Positions 21,921 to 30,255 of a DNA stretch of 64,000 nucleotides are shown here, piece by piece; position 1 is the first letter of the stretch, and each line of letters starts with the position of its first letter. Where the stretch lies: positions 1 to 64,000 of the forward strand of contig LRMT01000052.1 of NCBI GenBank assembly GCA_001725945.1, read 5' to 3'. A program made the position numbers and the translations under genes. This DNA is from Cupriavidus sp. UYMMa02A. GTDB lineage: Bacteria > Pseudomonadota > Gammaproteobacteria > Burkholderiales > Burkholderiaceae. The notes beneath the pieces were generated by a model. The model had not been told where the DNA came from. It worked only from the letters and a program-made list of their open reading frames with translations, and did not search any database.

Positions 21921-22281
21921 CGCGTTCATCTCGCCCCGCCCGTTGGCGTGTTGCGGTGACCGGTTGTGAGCCTTCCCGAAATAACCTCAAGCAGCGGCTC
22001 GACGGCTTCGACGTCCCGGTCATGGAAGCCGGTATGCGGATACGGCTTGCACGGCAACGTCAGGTTGCAAGCGTCGCGCATCGTGTCAGTCATATGCCCA
22101 TGCAAATCATAGCCATCTGACGGGGCGTCGCTCGCTGGACGGGACGCCGCGAAGAGTCGGGTGGATCCCTGTTGAACGAAGATGCAGATATTTCCGGCTA
22201 ATTTTCGGAATTGCCCTAAAGACATTCGATAGCGGCATCACGTATAGCTTTCAGATTGCATGTCAGGAATCGGAGGTCTAC
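21921..22281. other. Intergenic region before the first PAAR module
   Basis: There is no supported gene here. A minus-strand open stretch around 21926-22130 encodes NLTLPCKPYPHTGFHDRDVEAVEPL, which could be the relic of an enzyme but has no start or family that I can name. The 1.25-kb repeat begins near 22191, about 90 bp ahead of the PAAR gene. Confidence 0.4.
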
Positions 22282-23441
22282 GTGGCTGATATTCGCTATC
22301 CATTGAAGTACGGTGACAAGACAAGTACGGGCGGCATCCTGATCGCAACCGGGCGCAGTGTCATTCACCATGGGACGACGGTCGGTGTGGAGGGGGACTA
22401 TGCGACCTGCCCGGCCTGCAAGTCGGGCGGGGAGGTAAGGAACGACTGCTACCCGGCCTTTGATATCGAGGGCAAGCAGATTCTGGTCAGTGGCGCACGT
22501 GTGTACTGCAGTTGTTCGACACATCCGATTGTATTTGCGTCCCAGGGAGATTTCACGATCGAAGTCAACCGCCGGGGTGCGGGCTCTTCGTCCTCATCCC
22601 TTCAGCCCAAGGCTTTCGGCGCCCCTGAACCTAAAAATGACGCTGGCGATACCTACGACGAACAGGTACGGGTTGTCGACAAGACGCAGATACCGATCGT
22701 AGGTCTCGCTTATTACATAGCGACCTCCGACGGTGCCACGTACCACGGCTACACGGATGATGACGGACGTTGTGAACGGGTAAGTACAGAGAAGCCGGAG
22801 ACGCTCACCGTCTATCTCGGCGAGGACGCGGAAATGCGAATGGAGGGGCGAACATGACTGGCAATACGAAAGGTCAGAAGGCGCGGACAAACACAACCAA
22901 AGACTCTGTTCACACGGTTCAATATGATCGAAAAGTCCGCTTACTGTTGTGGGGAGGGGCCTACGCGCAGACCGACAATTCCGCCTTCCAGATGGCAGCC
23001 ATCAACGTTGCGAAGGACTACAAAAGAGATGACAAGAATAAGTACGAAATAATTAACAAGAGGTTGCGATCGCTACAGTCGCTGGTTCTCGAGATCAACA
23101 ATCAGAAGCCAAATAGTATCCGGTCATTGGACATCTTCACGCATGGAGGCCCGGACAACTTCTTTATGGTCACGGTAAGAGACGACAAGGACGGTGGCTT
23201 CCTGAACGATATCAGGCTGTATCGCTATGTCTTCCACAACGACTCGTTCTCCCGTGCGCATCTCAGGAAGCTGAAGTTCGACAATTTCTCCGAGGACGCC
23301 AAGGTGGAGATCCACGGGTGCCAGACCGCAGCCAACTCGGACAACATCGTGGCCGATTTCTCGAAGTACCTGATCGATGCTGGAAAGACGAAGTCTGTCG
23401 TGATTGGGCACACGACGAAGGCTGATCCACTGATCAATGGG
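22191..23441 (+). repeat. Left copy of 1.25-kb direct repeat (PAAR module 1)
   Basis: This copy matches 29000-30255 in the same orientation. Similarity begins at TTTC...AATTTTCGGA (22191), runs through a shared leader (GTCAGGAATCGGAG) and both coding regions, and fades after ATCAATGGG at 23441. The two copies differ by scattered, mostly synonymous changes, so the duplication is not recent enough to be identical, or the copies came from related sources. Confidence 0.85.
22282..22857 (+). CDS. PAAR-domain protein with transthyretin-like C-terminal extension, copy 1
   Basis: PAAR proteins cap the VgrG spike of type VI secretion systems and carry effectors or effector-binding tails. Residues 1-95 form the PAAR domain: GDKTSTGGILIATG, VEGDYATCPACK and GARVYCSCSTHPIVF with conserved Cys/His. 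After a Ser-rich hinge (about 105-120) comes EQVRVVDKTQIPIVGLAYYIATSDGATYHGYTDDDGRCERV, a transthyretin-like beta domain reported as a PAAR extension. The gene starts at GTG 22282, 4 nt after a GGAGGT site. It overlaps the effector gene by ATGA. No VgrG or T6SS structural gene is in the window, so it must use machinery encoded elsewhere. Confidence 0.88.
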   Translation: MADIRYPLKYGDKTSTGGILIATGRSVIHHGTTVGVEGDYATCPACKSGGEVRNDCYPAFDIEGKQILVSGARVYCSCSTHPIVFASQGDFTIEVNRRGAGSSSSSLQPKAFGAPEPKNDAGDTYDEQVRVVDKTQIPIVGLAYYIATSDGATYHGYTDDDGRCERVSTEKPETLTVYLGEDAEMRMEGRT

Positions 23442-23465
23442 AAGGGACGGGGGCTGTGCTTCTAA
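22854..23465 (+). CDS. Putative caspase-fold T6SS effector, copy 1, C-terminally truncated
   Basis: This 203-residue protein is nearly identical to the 236-residue protein at 29668 until residue about 192. There it ends LINGKGRGLCF instead of going on for some 40 more residues. It shares RSLDIFTHGGPDNFFMV and DAKVEIHGCQTAANSDNIV: a His-Gly after one hydrophobic strand and a Cys after another. This is the layout of clan CD (caspase/DUF4347-like) proteases. Translational coupling to a PAAR gene suggests a secreted toxin. The function is inferred from motif layout and context only. The 3' end appears replaced where the CAAX-protease-like gene begins, so this copy may be inactive or altered. Confidence 0.62.
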   Translation: MTGNTKGQKARTNTTKDSVHTVQYDRKVRLLLWGGAYAQTDNSAFQMAAINVAKDYKRDDKNKYEIINKRLRSLQSLVLEINNQKPNSIRSLDIFTHGGPDNFFMVTVRDDKDGGFLNDIRLYRYVFHNDSFSRAHLRKLKFDNFSEDAKVEIHGCQTAANSDNIVADFSKYLIDAGKTKSVVIGHTTKADPLINGKGRGLCF

Positions 23466-23869
23466 TCATCGCGGGGCAATGGCTGATTTCTGTGCTGTCT
23501 CGTCTCACACTAGGTCCCACGGAAATTCCCGCAGACCCGTTAGAAAAGTATCCACTCGCCATTCAGCTCTTCTTTGGCGCCGTGGTCGCTCCGTTCTACG
23601 AGACCCTTGTCTTTCAATGGGCCTGCATACGTCTTCTACGCAGGTTGCGCCTGGAATGGCGTTCGACCGCCTTGGTGGCCACAATTCTGTTCGGTATGGC
23701 GCATGGCTTCCATGGACGCTGGTTGCTTGGCATGTTTGTCGCCGGCGGCATTCTCGCAATGGTGTTCATAACAGAGGCGCGGCGGCCTGCCGGGCATCCA
23801 TTTTGGATGACTTTTGCGGTCCATGCGCTTTTCAATGCATTAGTATTTGCAATGATGTCGTGGGGCTGA
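23456..23869 (+). CDS. CPBP-family intramembrane protease-like protein
   Basis: This 137-residue, strongly hydrophobic protein resembles the CPBP (CAAX protease, bacteriocin-processing/immunity) family: APFYETLVFQWACI at residues about 43-56, LFGMAHGFHGRW with the F-x-x-x-H motif, and HALFNALVF near the end. The first motif lacks the usual EExxxR (only one Glu and no Arg), so catalysis is doubtful. It starts at GTG 23456 inside the end of the truncated effector gene. CPBP proteins often give self-protection in bacteriocin loci. Here it could be immunity for the effector or for the lasso peptide whose exporter gene converges on it. Both roles are inference. Confidence 0.68.
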   Translation: MLLIIAGQWLISVLSRLTLGPTEIPADPLEKYPLAIQLFFGAVVAPFYETLVFQWACIRLLRRLRLEWRSTALVATILFGMAHGFHGRWLLGMFVAGGILAMVFITEARRPAGHPFWMTFAVHALFNALVFAMMSWG

Positions 23870-23920
23870 AATTGATCGGCCGTCTGAAGCCGATGATTCC
23901 TGCAAGGTCACCCCGAGGCG

Positions 23921-25626
23921 TTAGCAACGCTCAAAGAATGCGTCTTGGACGCAACCCTTCGCGACGCGATATACGCGATCTGACGCCTGGACCAGCGCAT
24001 GGCGATGTGTAATCACGATTAGCGTTGGTACCCGTTGCCGGACGCGTGCGAAGATTCGCGCCTCGCGTTCTGGGTCGAGCGATGAAGTGGGCTCATCCAG
24101 AATGATGACCGCCGGACGGCGCGCGAGCGCACGGCCCAGTGCGACACGCTGGCGTTCCCCCCCTGATAGGGCCCTGCCTTGAATGCCAAGCGGGCGATCC
24201 AGGATATCGCCGTTTCCTTCTGCGGCGATCTCATGCAGTTCGAGCAAAGCAATGAGTTCGTGCAGTGCGTGGTCTGACGGCGGGCTGTCACAGCCATAGG
24301 TCAGATTCGCCCGGAGTGAACCGGTGAGGATCATCGGCGCTTGAGGTGCGACAGCGACTTCGCGTGCGATATCGCTGACGGACAGCTTGCTGACGTCCAC
24401 GCCGAAGAGGTAAACAGTGCCAGCCGCGGGGCGGGCGAGTCCTAGCATCAAGTGGATCAGGCTCGATTTGCCCGCGCCCGATGGCCCGGTGAGCGCGACA
24501 ACCTCGCCCTGCCTGATAGTGATATTCACGCCCTGCAAAATCTGCTTCTCGCCTTGTGTGACATCTGCGTGCTCGATGCGACAGACTTCGTTCGCAATTC
24601 GATCGATTTACGCGCTAGATTCTCCGCGCTCGATTGGCAGTTCCAGAAGCCCGAAACTCTCGCGCAGCGCGAGATGGTTGCGCCGCAAATCGGACAGCGC
24701 TCCCGCAAGGTTAGTGAAAGGCATGGCCAGTGTCACGATGTAGCCAACAATCATGACGAAGTCGCCTGCGCGGAATGTCGAATGGACGACGCCATACGCG
24801 GTCGTCACCGTGTAGAGCGTGAGCAGAAGGCCGGTACAGATGGCTTGCGCCGCAAGCAGAAGCGCGAGCCGGGTGTTTCCGCGGGTCACTTTGCCGATAT
24901 AGACATCAAGCGTGCGGTGCAGCGCGGCATCCTCTCTCGCGTACGCGTTGTTGAGTTTGATGTCGAGCATGAATCCGAGTTTCTCAACAAGATGGCTCGA
25001 CAGCATGTCGGCACCGCTGAAAATCTCTTCGTGAGCGCTCTTGCTTTTGTCCGCGAGGAACCATGTGGCGGCGAAGAGAAGCAACATGGATATGGCAAAT
25101 CCCAGAGCGAACGCGCCGTCGGTCAGTTGCCACAGAACGACACTGGACAGTATCAACTGGAGAACAGTCGGCACTATCGCCCAGAACACCGCAAACGTGA
25201 TTGCGCTGAAGGCTGCACGACTTCGCGCGATGACTGAAACCAGGCTGCCCGGATCTTCTGCAGTCAGGCGCGGGTAGTCAACTCTGATGAGTCTGGCAAA
25301 GATGGCGTGATGGAATGCGGCATCACATCTTGCGAGAACGGCCGCGGAAAGTATGGCTTTCAGCCAATCGAACGCGCGAGCGGTAGTCCAGGCAAGTCCA
25401 TAAGCGGCTGCGAGAAGTACCGGCGAACCTGTAGCGCTATGCGGGGCATCTGCAGATAGAGCATTGGTTGCCTCACCTAAGAGGTAGGGGACAAGCGTTG
25501 ACAATGCCGCGCACAGCGCTACAAACAACGTTGCTCCGCAGAAGTGGATTGGCAAGGCCGGATATTTCTGACCGTGATTCGGTAGGCGAAGATCCAGTCC
25601 TTATACAAATCCAAAAGAAACCTCAT
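23921..25626 (-). CDS. Lasso peptide exporter D (ABC transporter), frame break near 25562 and in-frame TAA at 24608
   Basis: The product is a fused half-transporter: an ABC membrane domain with about six segments, then an ATPase domain with Walker A LTGPSGAGKSS, Q-loop APQAPMIL, signature LSGGERQRVALGRAL, Walker B VIILDEPTSSLD and H-loop THRH. It starts at ATG 25626, 8 nt after GGAGG (MRFLLDLYKDWIFAYRI...). One base is missing near 25562, before LPIHFCGATLF. A TAA at 24608-24610 then interrupts the same frame between LPIERGESSA and IDRIANEVCRIEHADV. The restored length is 568 residues, normal for McjD-type exporters. The TAA may be a real nonsense mutation, a sequence error or a split gene. 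Confidence 0.85.
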
Positions 25627-25709
25627 CGTCATCACCTCCAGGTGTCAAAGTCATGTGGGGCTCTGGACCAGCTTGGCATCGCCATGGCTTTGCTTTGCGC
25701 ATGACCCTG

Positions 25710-27431
25710 TTACACATTTCGGCGAAGTCCATACACAAACATTTCGACGGCGTAGATCCGGGTGATCTCCATCAAGCCAGCGGGATATCCCAGTGCCGCG
25801 CGCTTTATGAGTTTGCGCAAGCTGACAATGTCGAGGAGCCCGGCAGACGCCGCCCACCCCTCCAGGCATGTCTCAAGCACGTGTGCGTTGTTCACTTTGA
25901 TTCCCTGCAGCGCAGAGTGCATGATGTCGCCCTTGTCTGTCCGCCAGAGAGTTCCCAAGCCTGACGCACGATACACAGCCTTCCGCACAATGAGCCGATT
26001 GTGATCGGCGGAGAAGGCTTCCTCGAGATTCATTTGCATTGCATGCTCAACAATCGGTTGAGCAAGAAATGGCATGACGGGCCGGCCTTCTTTCGGGTAG
26101 GGCTGCACGAGCGCGTCATCAAGGACGGCCCCCAGCGCTGCGATCTGATATCGCCTGGCCGGCCTTAGTCTTAGCCTCGCGCCACGCAGTACATCGTCGT
26201 ACAAGGTTGCGGGTCGCTCTCTTGGCGCTTGTTGTATAACTGTTTGAGCTTGTTGGGCGTGCGAACCACCGAGATGATCGAAGGCACCGCCAAACGCGGA
26301 TTTCAGTACGCTGTACAACGGCAGGCGGTAATGAATGGCAAGGTCGCTTAGCGCTGAGACGGCGCGCGCCAGGTGCAGGCTCGCCGCGGCATCAACGACC
26401 ACACAGAACGGTGGTGGGGCGAGATACAGCGAGTCGCCCCCGTGACCATTCAACAATGCGCCGCGTTCGACGGGAATGCCCGCCTTCTCCATGTCTTGGT
26501 CGCGGGCAAGGAAGCAAAGCTTTGTAGCGGGCTGAGCGACTGCTGGGATGGCATCTACGGAAGTGAATGGCAGCTTTGCCAGCAGTGGATATGCCTTATG
26601 GTTCATGCCGCAGTGCCTAGCGACATGCCGGGCGATCGCGACCTTCGTTGGAAGACGCTCGCGTGGATCGAAATGGGTGATGGCCAGTGTTCGCGTATTC
26701 AATTTGGCCCGCTGCAAAGCTACGGCAAGTGCAGTGGAATCCAGTCCACCTGATAGCTCGAGAGTGATGGCATCCCGGCCTCTCATTATCGACCTGTGCA
26801 CCATGGTGAGCAGGTCTACGAAGTCTGGCTGATCGCTATGCCTTCTTTGGGGCCAAGGTGACCAAGCGCGGCATAGTTCCGGAGTTGCGCCGCGCTTCCA
26901 ACGCAACGCTTGGCCCGGCGGTAGACGTGATATTCCTCTCCAGCCCGTCCCCGTTGATTCGCCATATCCGTGTGCGAGAAACTGGTGCAGAAAAGAATAA
27001 TCTGGCTCACGGCAGGCGCCGCCCAACTGTGCGAAGTCTTCAATCCGGTTGCCGACATGCAAGGAGCCGTCGTCAGCGAGGCGATAAAACACTGGATGCT
27101 GACCACAGGGATCGGCCAGGACCACGAAGCTGTCCTGAAGTTTGTCGTAAACGATGATGAAGTAGGGTCCCCAGAATTGCCTGCTAACATTCTGGGGGAC
27201 GGTCCGCACCAACTCGGCTACTGTTGCCGGAGACGCCAGGTTCCCGCTTTGGAGACAGAAAACCCGACCCGCAATGAGCCAGCATGCTTCAGTGGTTTCC
27301 CCAAAGGCGACAAGTGCATCTCGCTCGGATGAAATCTCCGCCACGTACTCGCTGTTGTTCGACCATGTGCGCGCACACCAGGATATCTCTTTGGCAAGTG
27401 AAGGCATGGGCCGCAATTTCGCGAAGATCAT
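25710..27431 (-). CDS. Lasso peptide macrolactam synthetase C (asparagine synthetase-like)
   Basis: This 573-residue member of the asparagine synthetase B family is the type that adenylates the ring Glu/Asp side chain of a lasso precursor and closes the ring onto its N-terminal Gly. The ATP-pyrophosphatase motif LELSGGLDSTALAVAL lies at residues about 225-240, with HFDPRERLP and GHGGDSLYLAPPP further on. The N-terminal glutaminase-like domain lacks the catalytic Cys2 (it starts MIFAKL), as expected for lasso cyclases. The order A-B-C-D and the short 18-bp gap to the B gene fix its role. The frame is intact. It is likely cytosolic, acting together with B. Confidence 0.93.
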   Translation of the reverse strand: MIFAKLRPMPSLAKEISWCARTWSNNSEYVAEISSERDALVAFGETTEACWLIAGRVFCLQSGNLASPATVAELVRTVPQNVSRQFWGPYFIIVYDKLQDSFVVLADPCGQHPVFYRLADDGSLHVGNRIEDFAQLGGACREPDYSFLHQFLAHGYGESTGTGWRGISRLPPGQALRWKRGATPELCRAWSPWPQRRHSDQPDFVDLLTMVHRSIMRGRDAITLELSGGLDSTALAVALQRAKLNTRTLAITHFDPRERLPTKVAIARHVARHCGMNHKAYPLLAKLPFTSVDAIPAVAQPATKLCFLARDQDMEKAGIPVERGALLNGHGGDSLYLAPPPFCVVVDAAASLHLARAVSALSDLAIHYRLPLYSVLKSAFGGAFDHLGGSHAQQAQTVIQQAPRERPATLYDDVLRGARLRLRPARRYQIAALGAVLDDALVQPYPKEGRPVMPFLAQPIVEHAMQMNLEEAFSADHNRLIVRKAVYRASGLGTLWRTDKGDIMHSALQGIKVNNAHVLETCLEGWAASAGLLDIVSLRKLIKRAALGYPAGLMEITRIYAVEMFVYGLRRNV

Positions 27432-27449
27432 GTGCGTCCCCCCGGCTAG

Positions 27450-27995
27450 TCAGTTGATCTCGAGGATGACAGCAAGCTGTTTGCGCAGATCGGGGTCGTC
27501 GCCGACGGTATGCCCCTCGTGTTCAATCCAGGCATGCGCATAGAAGGGTCGATTCTGCACCCCAACGATCAGGCGAAGATCGTATCCGAAGCGATAACCC
27601 ACCAGAGCCAATGCGCTTGACCACTCAAGGCACTTCGTCTTTCGGTAGTACAGCATGCAGGCCGCATTCAAGGCCTTAACCAGCTCACCGAGTTCGCATT
27701 TGGGTACGAGTTCGCGGCGGAGTTGTGCGCGCTCAATAAGCTGCTTCAATCCGGCGAGACGCGTTACTGCCGAACGTTGATGCACCAGATGCAAAGCGCG
27801 CAATGCCTGCAGGACAAGCGTCGTACAGTATGGAGTAGAAACGTCTTGTTTCATTAAACGCCAACAATTTTGGGAAACGCCGGTGTAATGATTGCGTAGG
27901 TCGCTGGTAATGGATCTAATCGCGAAATCAGATAGCGGTGCGCAATATTTACCGAAATCATCGGTTTTCTCTGTGACGTTCCGGGCATGAAGCAA
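27450..27995 (-). CDS. Lasso peptide leader protease B (RRE + transglutaminase-like), TTG start
   Basis: This 181-residue protein combines both B activities. The N-terminal part DFAIRSITSDLRNHYTGVSQNCWRLMK resembles the RiPP recognition element that holds the leader. The C-terminal part KCLEWSSALALVGYRFGYDL...YAHAWIEHEGHTVGDDPD is the transglutaminase-like Cys protease, with Cys122, His154 and an Asp at about 166. No ATG is available upstream of the conserved start. I chose TTG 27995 because AAGGA sits 6 nt ahead of it. The next in-frame Met (residue 48) would delete most of the recognition element. The fused form is typical of proteobacterial capistruin-like clusters. Confidence 0.9.
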   Translation of the reverse strand: MLHARNVTEKTDDFGKYCAPLSDFAIRSITSDLRNHYTGVSQNCWRLMKQDVSTPYCTTLVLQALRALHLVHQRSAVTRLAGLKQLIERAQLRRELVPKCELGELVKALNAACMLYYRKTKCLEWSSALALVGYRFGYDLRLIVGVQNRPFYAHAWIEHEGHTVGDDPDLRKQLAVILEIN

Positions 27996-28117
27996 CAGTT
28001 TTCCTTGAATGTTCTGCTGACAGTACTGTGTATGTGTCCACGATTATATTCAAGAAAATTAGTTGATCTTCGAACCAAGCGAATCGAATGTTATCTCGCA
28101 TTTCACTATTCATCGAA

Positions 28118-28132
28118 GGGGGAGCTGCCCCC
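28118..28132 (-). promoter_or_regulatory. Small GC hairpin between lasso A and B genes
   Basis: GGGGG and CCCCC pair around AGCTG in the 240-bp A-B gap. Precursor genes of ribosomal peptide clusters are often made in excess thanks to a partial terminator or processing hairpin just after A. This stem is in the right place but lacks a T tract, so the role is a guess. Confidence 0.35.
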
Positions 28133-28237
28133 GCGAGGCAGGCACAACGAATTCAGCTGGGCTAGAGGTGCATCTTGCTCGTGACGCCACTGCCACAGGG
28201 TTCTCGTGCTTACCTCTGGGGGCACAGGAGCATCTAG

Positions 28238-28369
28238 TTAAAATTGGTACACCCACGAAATGCTTTCGAGTATGGCGCCACCCGCTTTACCTTGCGTGCT
28301 ATCGGTGGCGTTGATATCCTCGAAATCATCGCACTCCAGAATTTCATTGATCTCGTGAATCGGTTTCAT
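28238..28369 (-). CDS. Lasso peptide precursor A
   Basis: This 43-residue precursor is too short for routine gene calling. ATG 28369 follows AAGGAG at the right distance. The 26-residue acidic leader starts MKPIHEINEI and ends ATDSTQ, with Thr at position -2 before the cut, the conserved lasso signal. The predicted core is GKAGGAILESISWVYQF (bases 28241-28291): Gly1 and Glu9 allow a nine-residue macrolactam ring, leaving an eight-residue tail SISWVYQF with bulky Trp/Tyr/Phe residues able to act as steric locks. It lies 240 bp upstream of the B gene on the same strand. Confidence is high for the gene and moderate for exact core residues given the base-level errors elsewhere. Confidence 0.9.
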   Translation of the reverse strand: MKPIHEINEILECDDFEDINATDSTQGKAGGAILESISWVYQF

Positions 28370-28999
28370 GTTGATCTCCTTATGGTTCAAATCAATTAAA
28401 GTAGCATCGGATAACTTCTTTCCCCTCTTTTCAGGTTGGCTCGTGCGGTTTTGCCATGATGACGGCGACCGTCTGCTTATAGGTATAGGTGCACGAATGG
28501 GAGAATATGTGCAGAGAATTCGGAAGAATGCAGAAGAAATTTCTGATTCTTCGCGATTTCGCTAGAACTCAGGGGAGCAGGCCGGGCGGCTTTCGATGGT
28601 GGTGGGCCTTATCGATATCGCCGATGCTGTCGGCATGTTCCGCCAGAACATGCGTAAGTTGACGATCGGCTATCCCAGCCTTTCCCGGCGCCAGTACATG
28701 AAGGCAGCACTACACTCTGGCATGCTGGATGTGCTTGTATGGCTGGATCATTGCGATTACAGCATGGCCCCATCCTTCTGGATGTCGCCGCCACGGCCAT
28801 GGAAGTCAATCTTGCCCGTTGCGCCAGTCAGGCGGCTCCGGCCACGGCGGGGGAGTTGCGCGCTGGTGGCGTTGGGGCAACGCACTGGAAGTCATCCAGT
28901 TCATGACGCAGCGCCGCTGGCCTTGAGTTGCACCTAGTCGCATGACCCGGCACCGTGAGGAGCCAGGCGGGCACCTGCCGCCCCACGGAATTGCGGACA
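28370..28999. other. Upstream region of the lasso operon, no supported gene
   Basis: This 630-bp stretch should contain the lasso promoter (reading leftward). The first 100 bp are A/T-rich around ATCAATTAAAGTAGCATC, but I cannot assign -35/-10 boxes with confidence. The part from 28590 to 28930 is GC-rich. It has short open frames on the plus strand (for example MVVGLIDIADAVGMFRQNMRK), which look like a decayed gene without recognisable family. The right repeat copy starts at about 29000. Confidence 0.45.
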
Positions 29000-30255
29000 T
29001 TTCTGACCAATTTTCGGATTTTCTCCAAAGACATCCGGTAGCGGCGTCACGTATAGCTTTCCATTCCAACGTGTCAGGAATCGGAGATCTACGTGGCTGA
29101 TATTCGCTATCCATTGAAGAACGGTGACAAGACAAGCACGGGCGGCATCCTGATCGCGACCGGGCGCAGTGTCATTCACCATGGGACGACGGTCGGTGTG
29201 GAGGGCGACTACGCCTCCTGCCCTGCCTGCAAGTCGGGCGGTGAGGTAAGGAACGATTGCTACCCGGCCTTTGATATCGAGGGCAAGCAGATTCTCGTCA
29301 GTGGTGCACGGGTGTACTGCGGATGTTCGACCCATCCAATCGTGTTTCCGTCGCAAGGGAATTTCACCGTCGAAGTCAACCGCCGAGGTGCCGGCTCTTC
29401 GTCCCCATCCCTTCACTCCAAGATCTCTGGAACCACAGAATCTGAAGAAGCCGCTGGCGATACTTACGACGAACAGGTGCGAGTTGTCGACGGCAAGACC
29501 CACGCACCGATAGCAGGCCTCGCTTACTACATAGTGACCTCGGACGGTGCCACGTACCACGGCTACACGGATGCTGACGGACGTTGTGAGCGGATAAGTA
29601 CAGAGAAGTCGGAGACGCTCACCCTCTACTTGGGCGACGACGCTGAAATGCGGATAGAGGGGAATGCATGAGCGGCAATCTGAAAGGCCAGAAGGCACGG
29701 ACGAACACAACGAAAGACTCCGTCCACACGGTTCAATATGATCGAAAAGTCCGCTTGTTGCTATGGGGAGGGGCCTATGCGCAGAGCGACAATTCAGCCT
29801 TCCAGATGGCTGCCATCAATGTTGCGAAAGACTACAAGAGAGATGACAAGAACAAATACGAGATAATCAGCAAGAGATTGCGGTCACTGCAGTCGCTAAT
29901 TCTCGAGATCAACGATCAGAAGCCAAACAGTATCCGGTCGCTGGACATCTTCACGCATGGGGGACCAGACAACTTCTTCATGGTCACCGTCAGAAACGAC
30001 AAGGAGGGTAACTTCCTGAACGATATCAGGCTGTATCGCTATATCTTCCACAACGACTCATTCTCTCGTGCGCATCTTACGAAGCTGAAGTTCGACAATT
30101 TCACCGAGGACTCCAAGGTGGAGATCCACGGGTGCCAGACCGCAGCCCGATCGGACAACATCGTGGCGGATTTCTCGATGCACCTCTTCGAGGCTGGAAA
30201 GACGAGGTCCGTCGTGATTGGGCACACGACGAAGGCCGGTCCGCAGATCGATGGG
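29000..30255 (+). repeat. Right copy of 1.25-kb direct repeat (PAAR module 2)
   Basis: This is the direct-repeat partner of 22191-23441, in the same orientation, with the same leader sequence and both coding regions. The two copies bracket 5.6 kb that contains the CPBP gene and the whole lasso cluster. Recombination between them would delete or amplify that segment. Confidence 0.85.
29093..29671 (+). CDS. PAAR-domain protein with transthyretin-like C-terminal extension, copy 2
   Basis: This 192-residue near-duplicate of the protein at 22282 keeps the PAAR core (GDKTSTGGILIATG, VEGDYASCPACK, GARVYCGCSTHPIVF), a divergent Ser-rich hinge and the transthyretin-like tail (VVDGKTHAPIAGLAYYIVTSDGATYHGYTDADGRC). 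Differences cluster in the hinge (residues about 105-122), as expected if only the two folded domains are under constraint. It has the same GTG start with a GGAG site, and an ATGA overlap with the next gene. It presumably sits on a VgrG tip encoded elsewhere and carries the downstream protein. Confidence 0.88.
   Translation: MADIRYPLKNGDKTSTGGILIATGRSVIHHGTTVGVEGDYASCPACKSGGEVRNDCYPAFDIEGKQILVSGARVYCGCSTHPIVFPSQGNFTVEVNRRGAGSSSPSLHSKISGTTESEEAAGDTYDEQVRVVDGKTHAPIAGLAYYIVTSDGATYHGYTDADGRCERISTEKSETLTLYLGDDAEMRIEGNA

Noticed and set aside
21926..22225. Minus-strand ORF with KPYPHTGFHDRDVEAVEPL
   Set aside because: It could not be assigned, has no good start, and its upstream part lies in the duplicated leader.
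23456..23869. CPBP gene as an active CAAX-type protease
   Set aside because: The EExxxR motif is not kept (YETLVFQ), so only membership in the fold family is claimed.
27854..28078. Alternative minus-strand frame starting MVRRSTNFLEYNRG that overlaps the start of the lasso B gene
   Set aside because: It has no conserved motif and stops at 27854. The recognition-element and protease motifs are all in the TTG-started frame, which has a proper ribosome binding site.
28596..28937. Plus-strand frame MVVGLIDIADAVGMFRQNMRK as a transposase remnant
   Set aside because: No DDE or zinc motif and no terminal repeats are visible; the similarity was only an impression.
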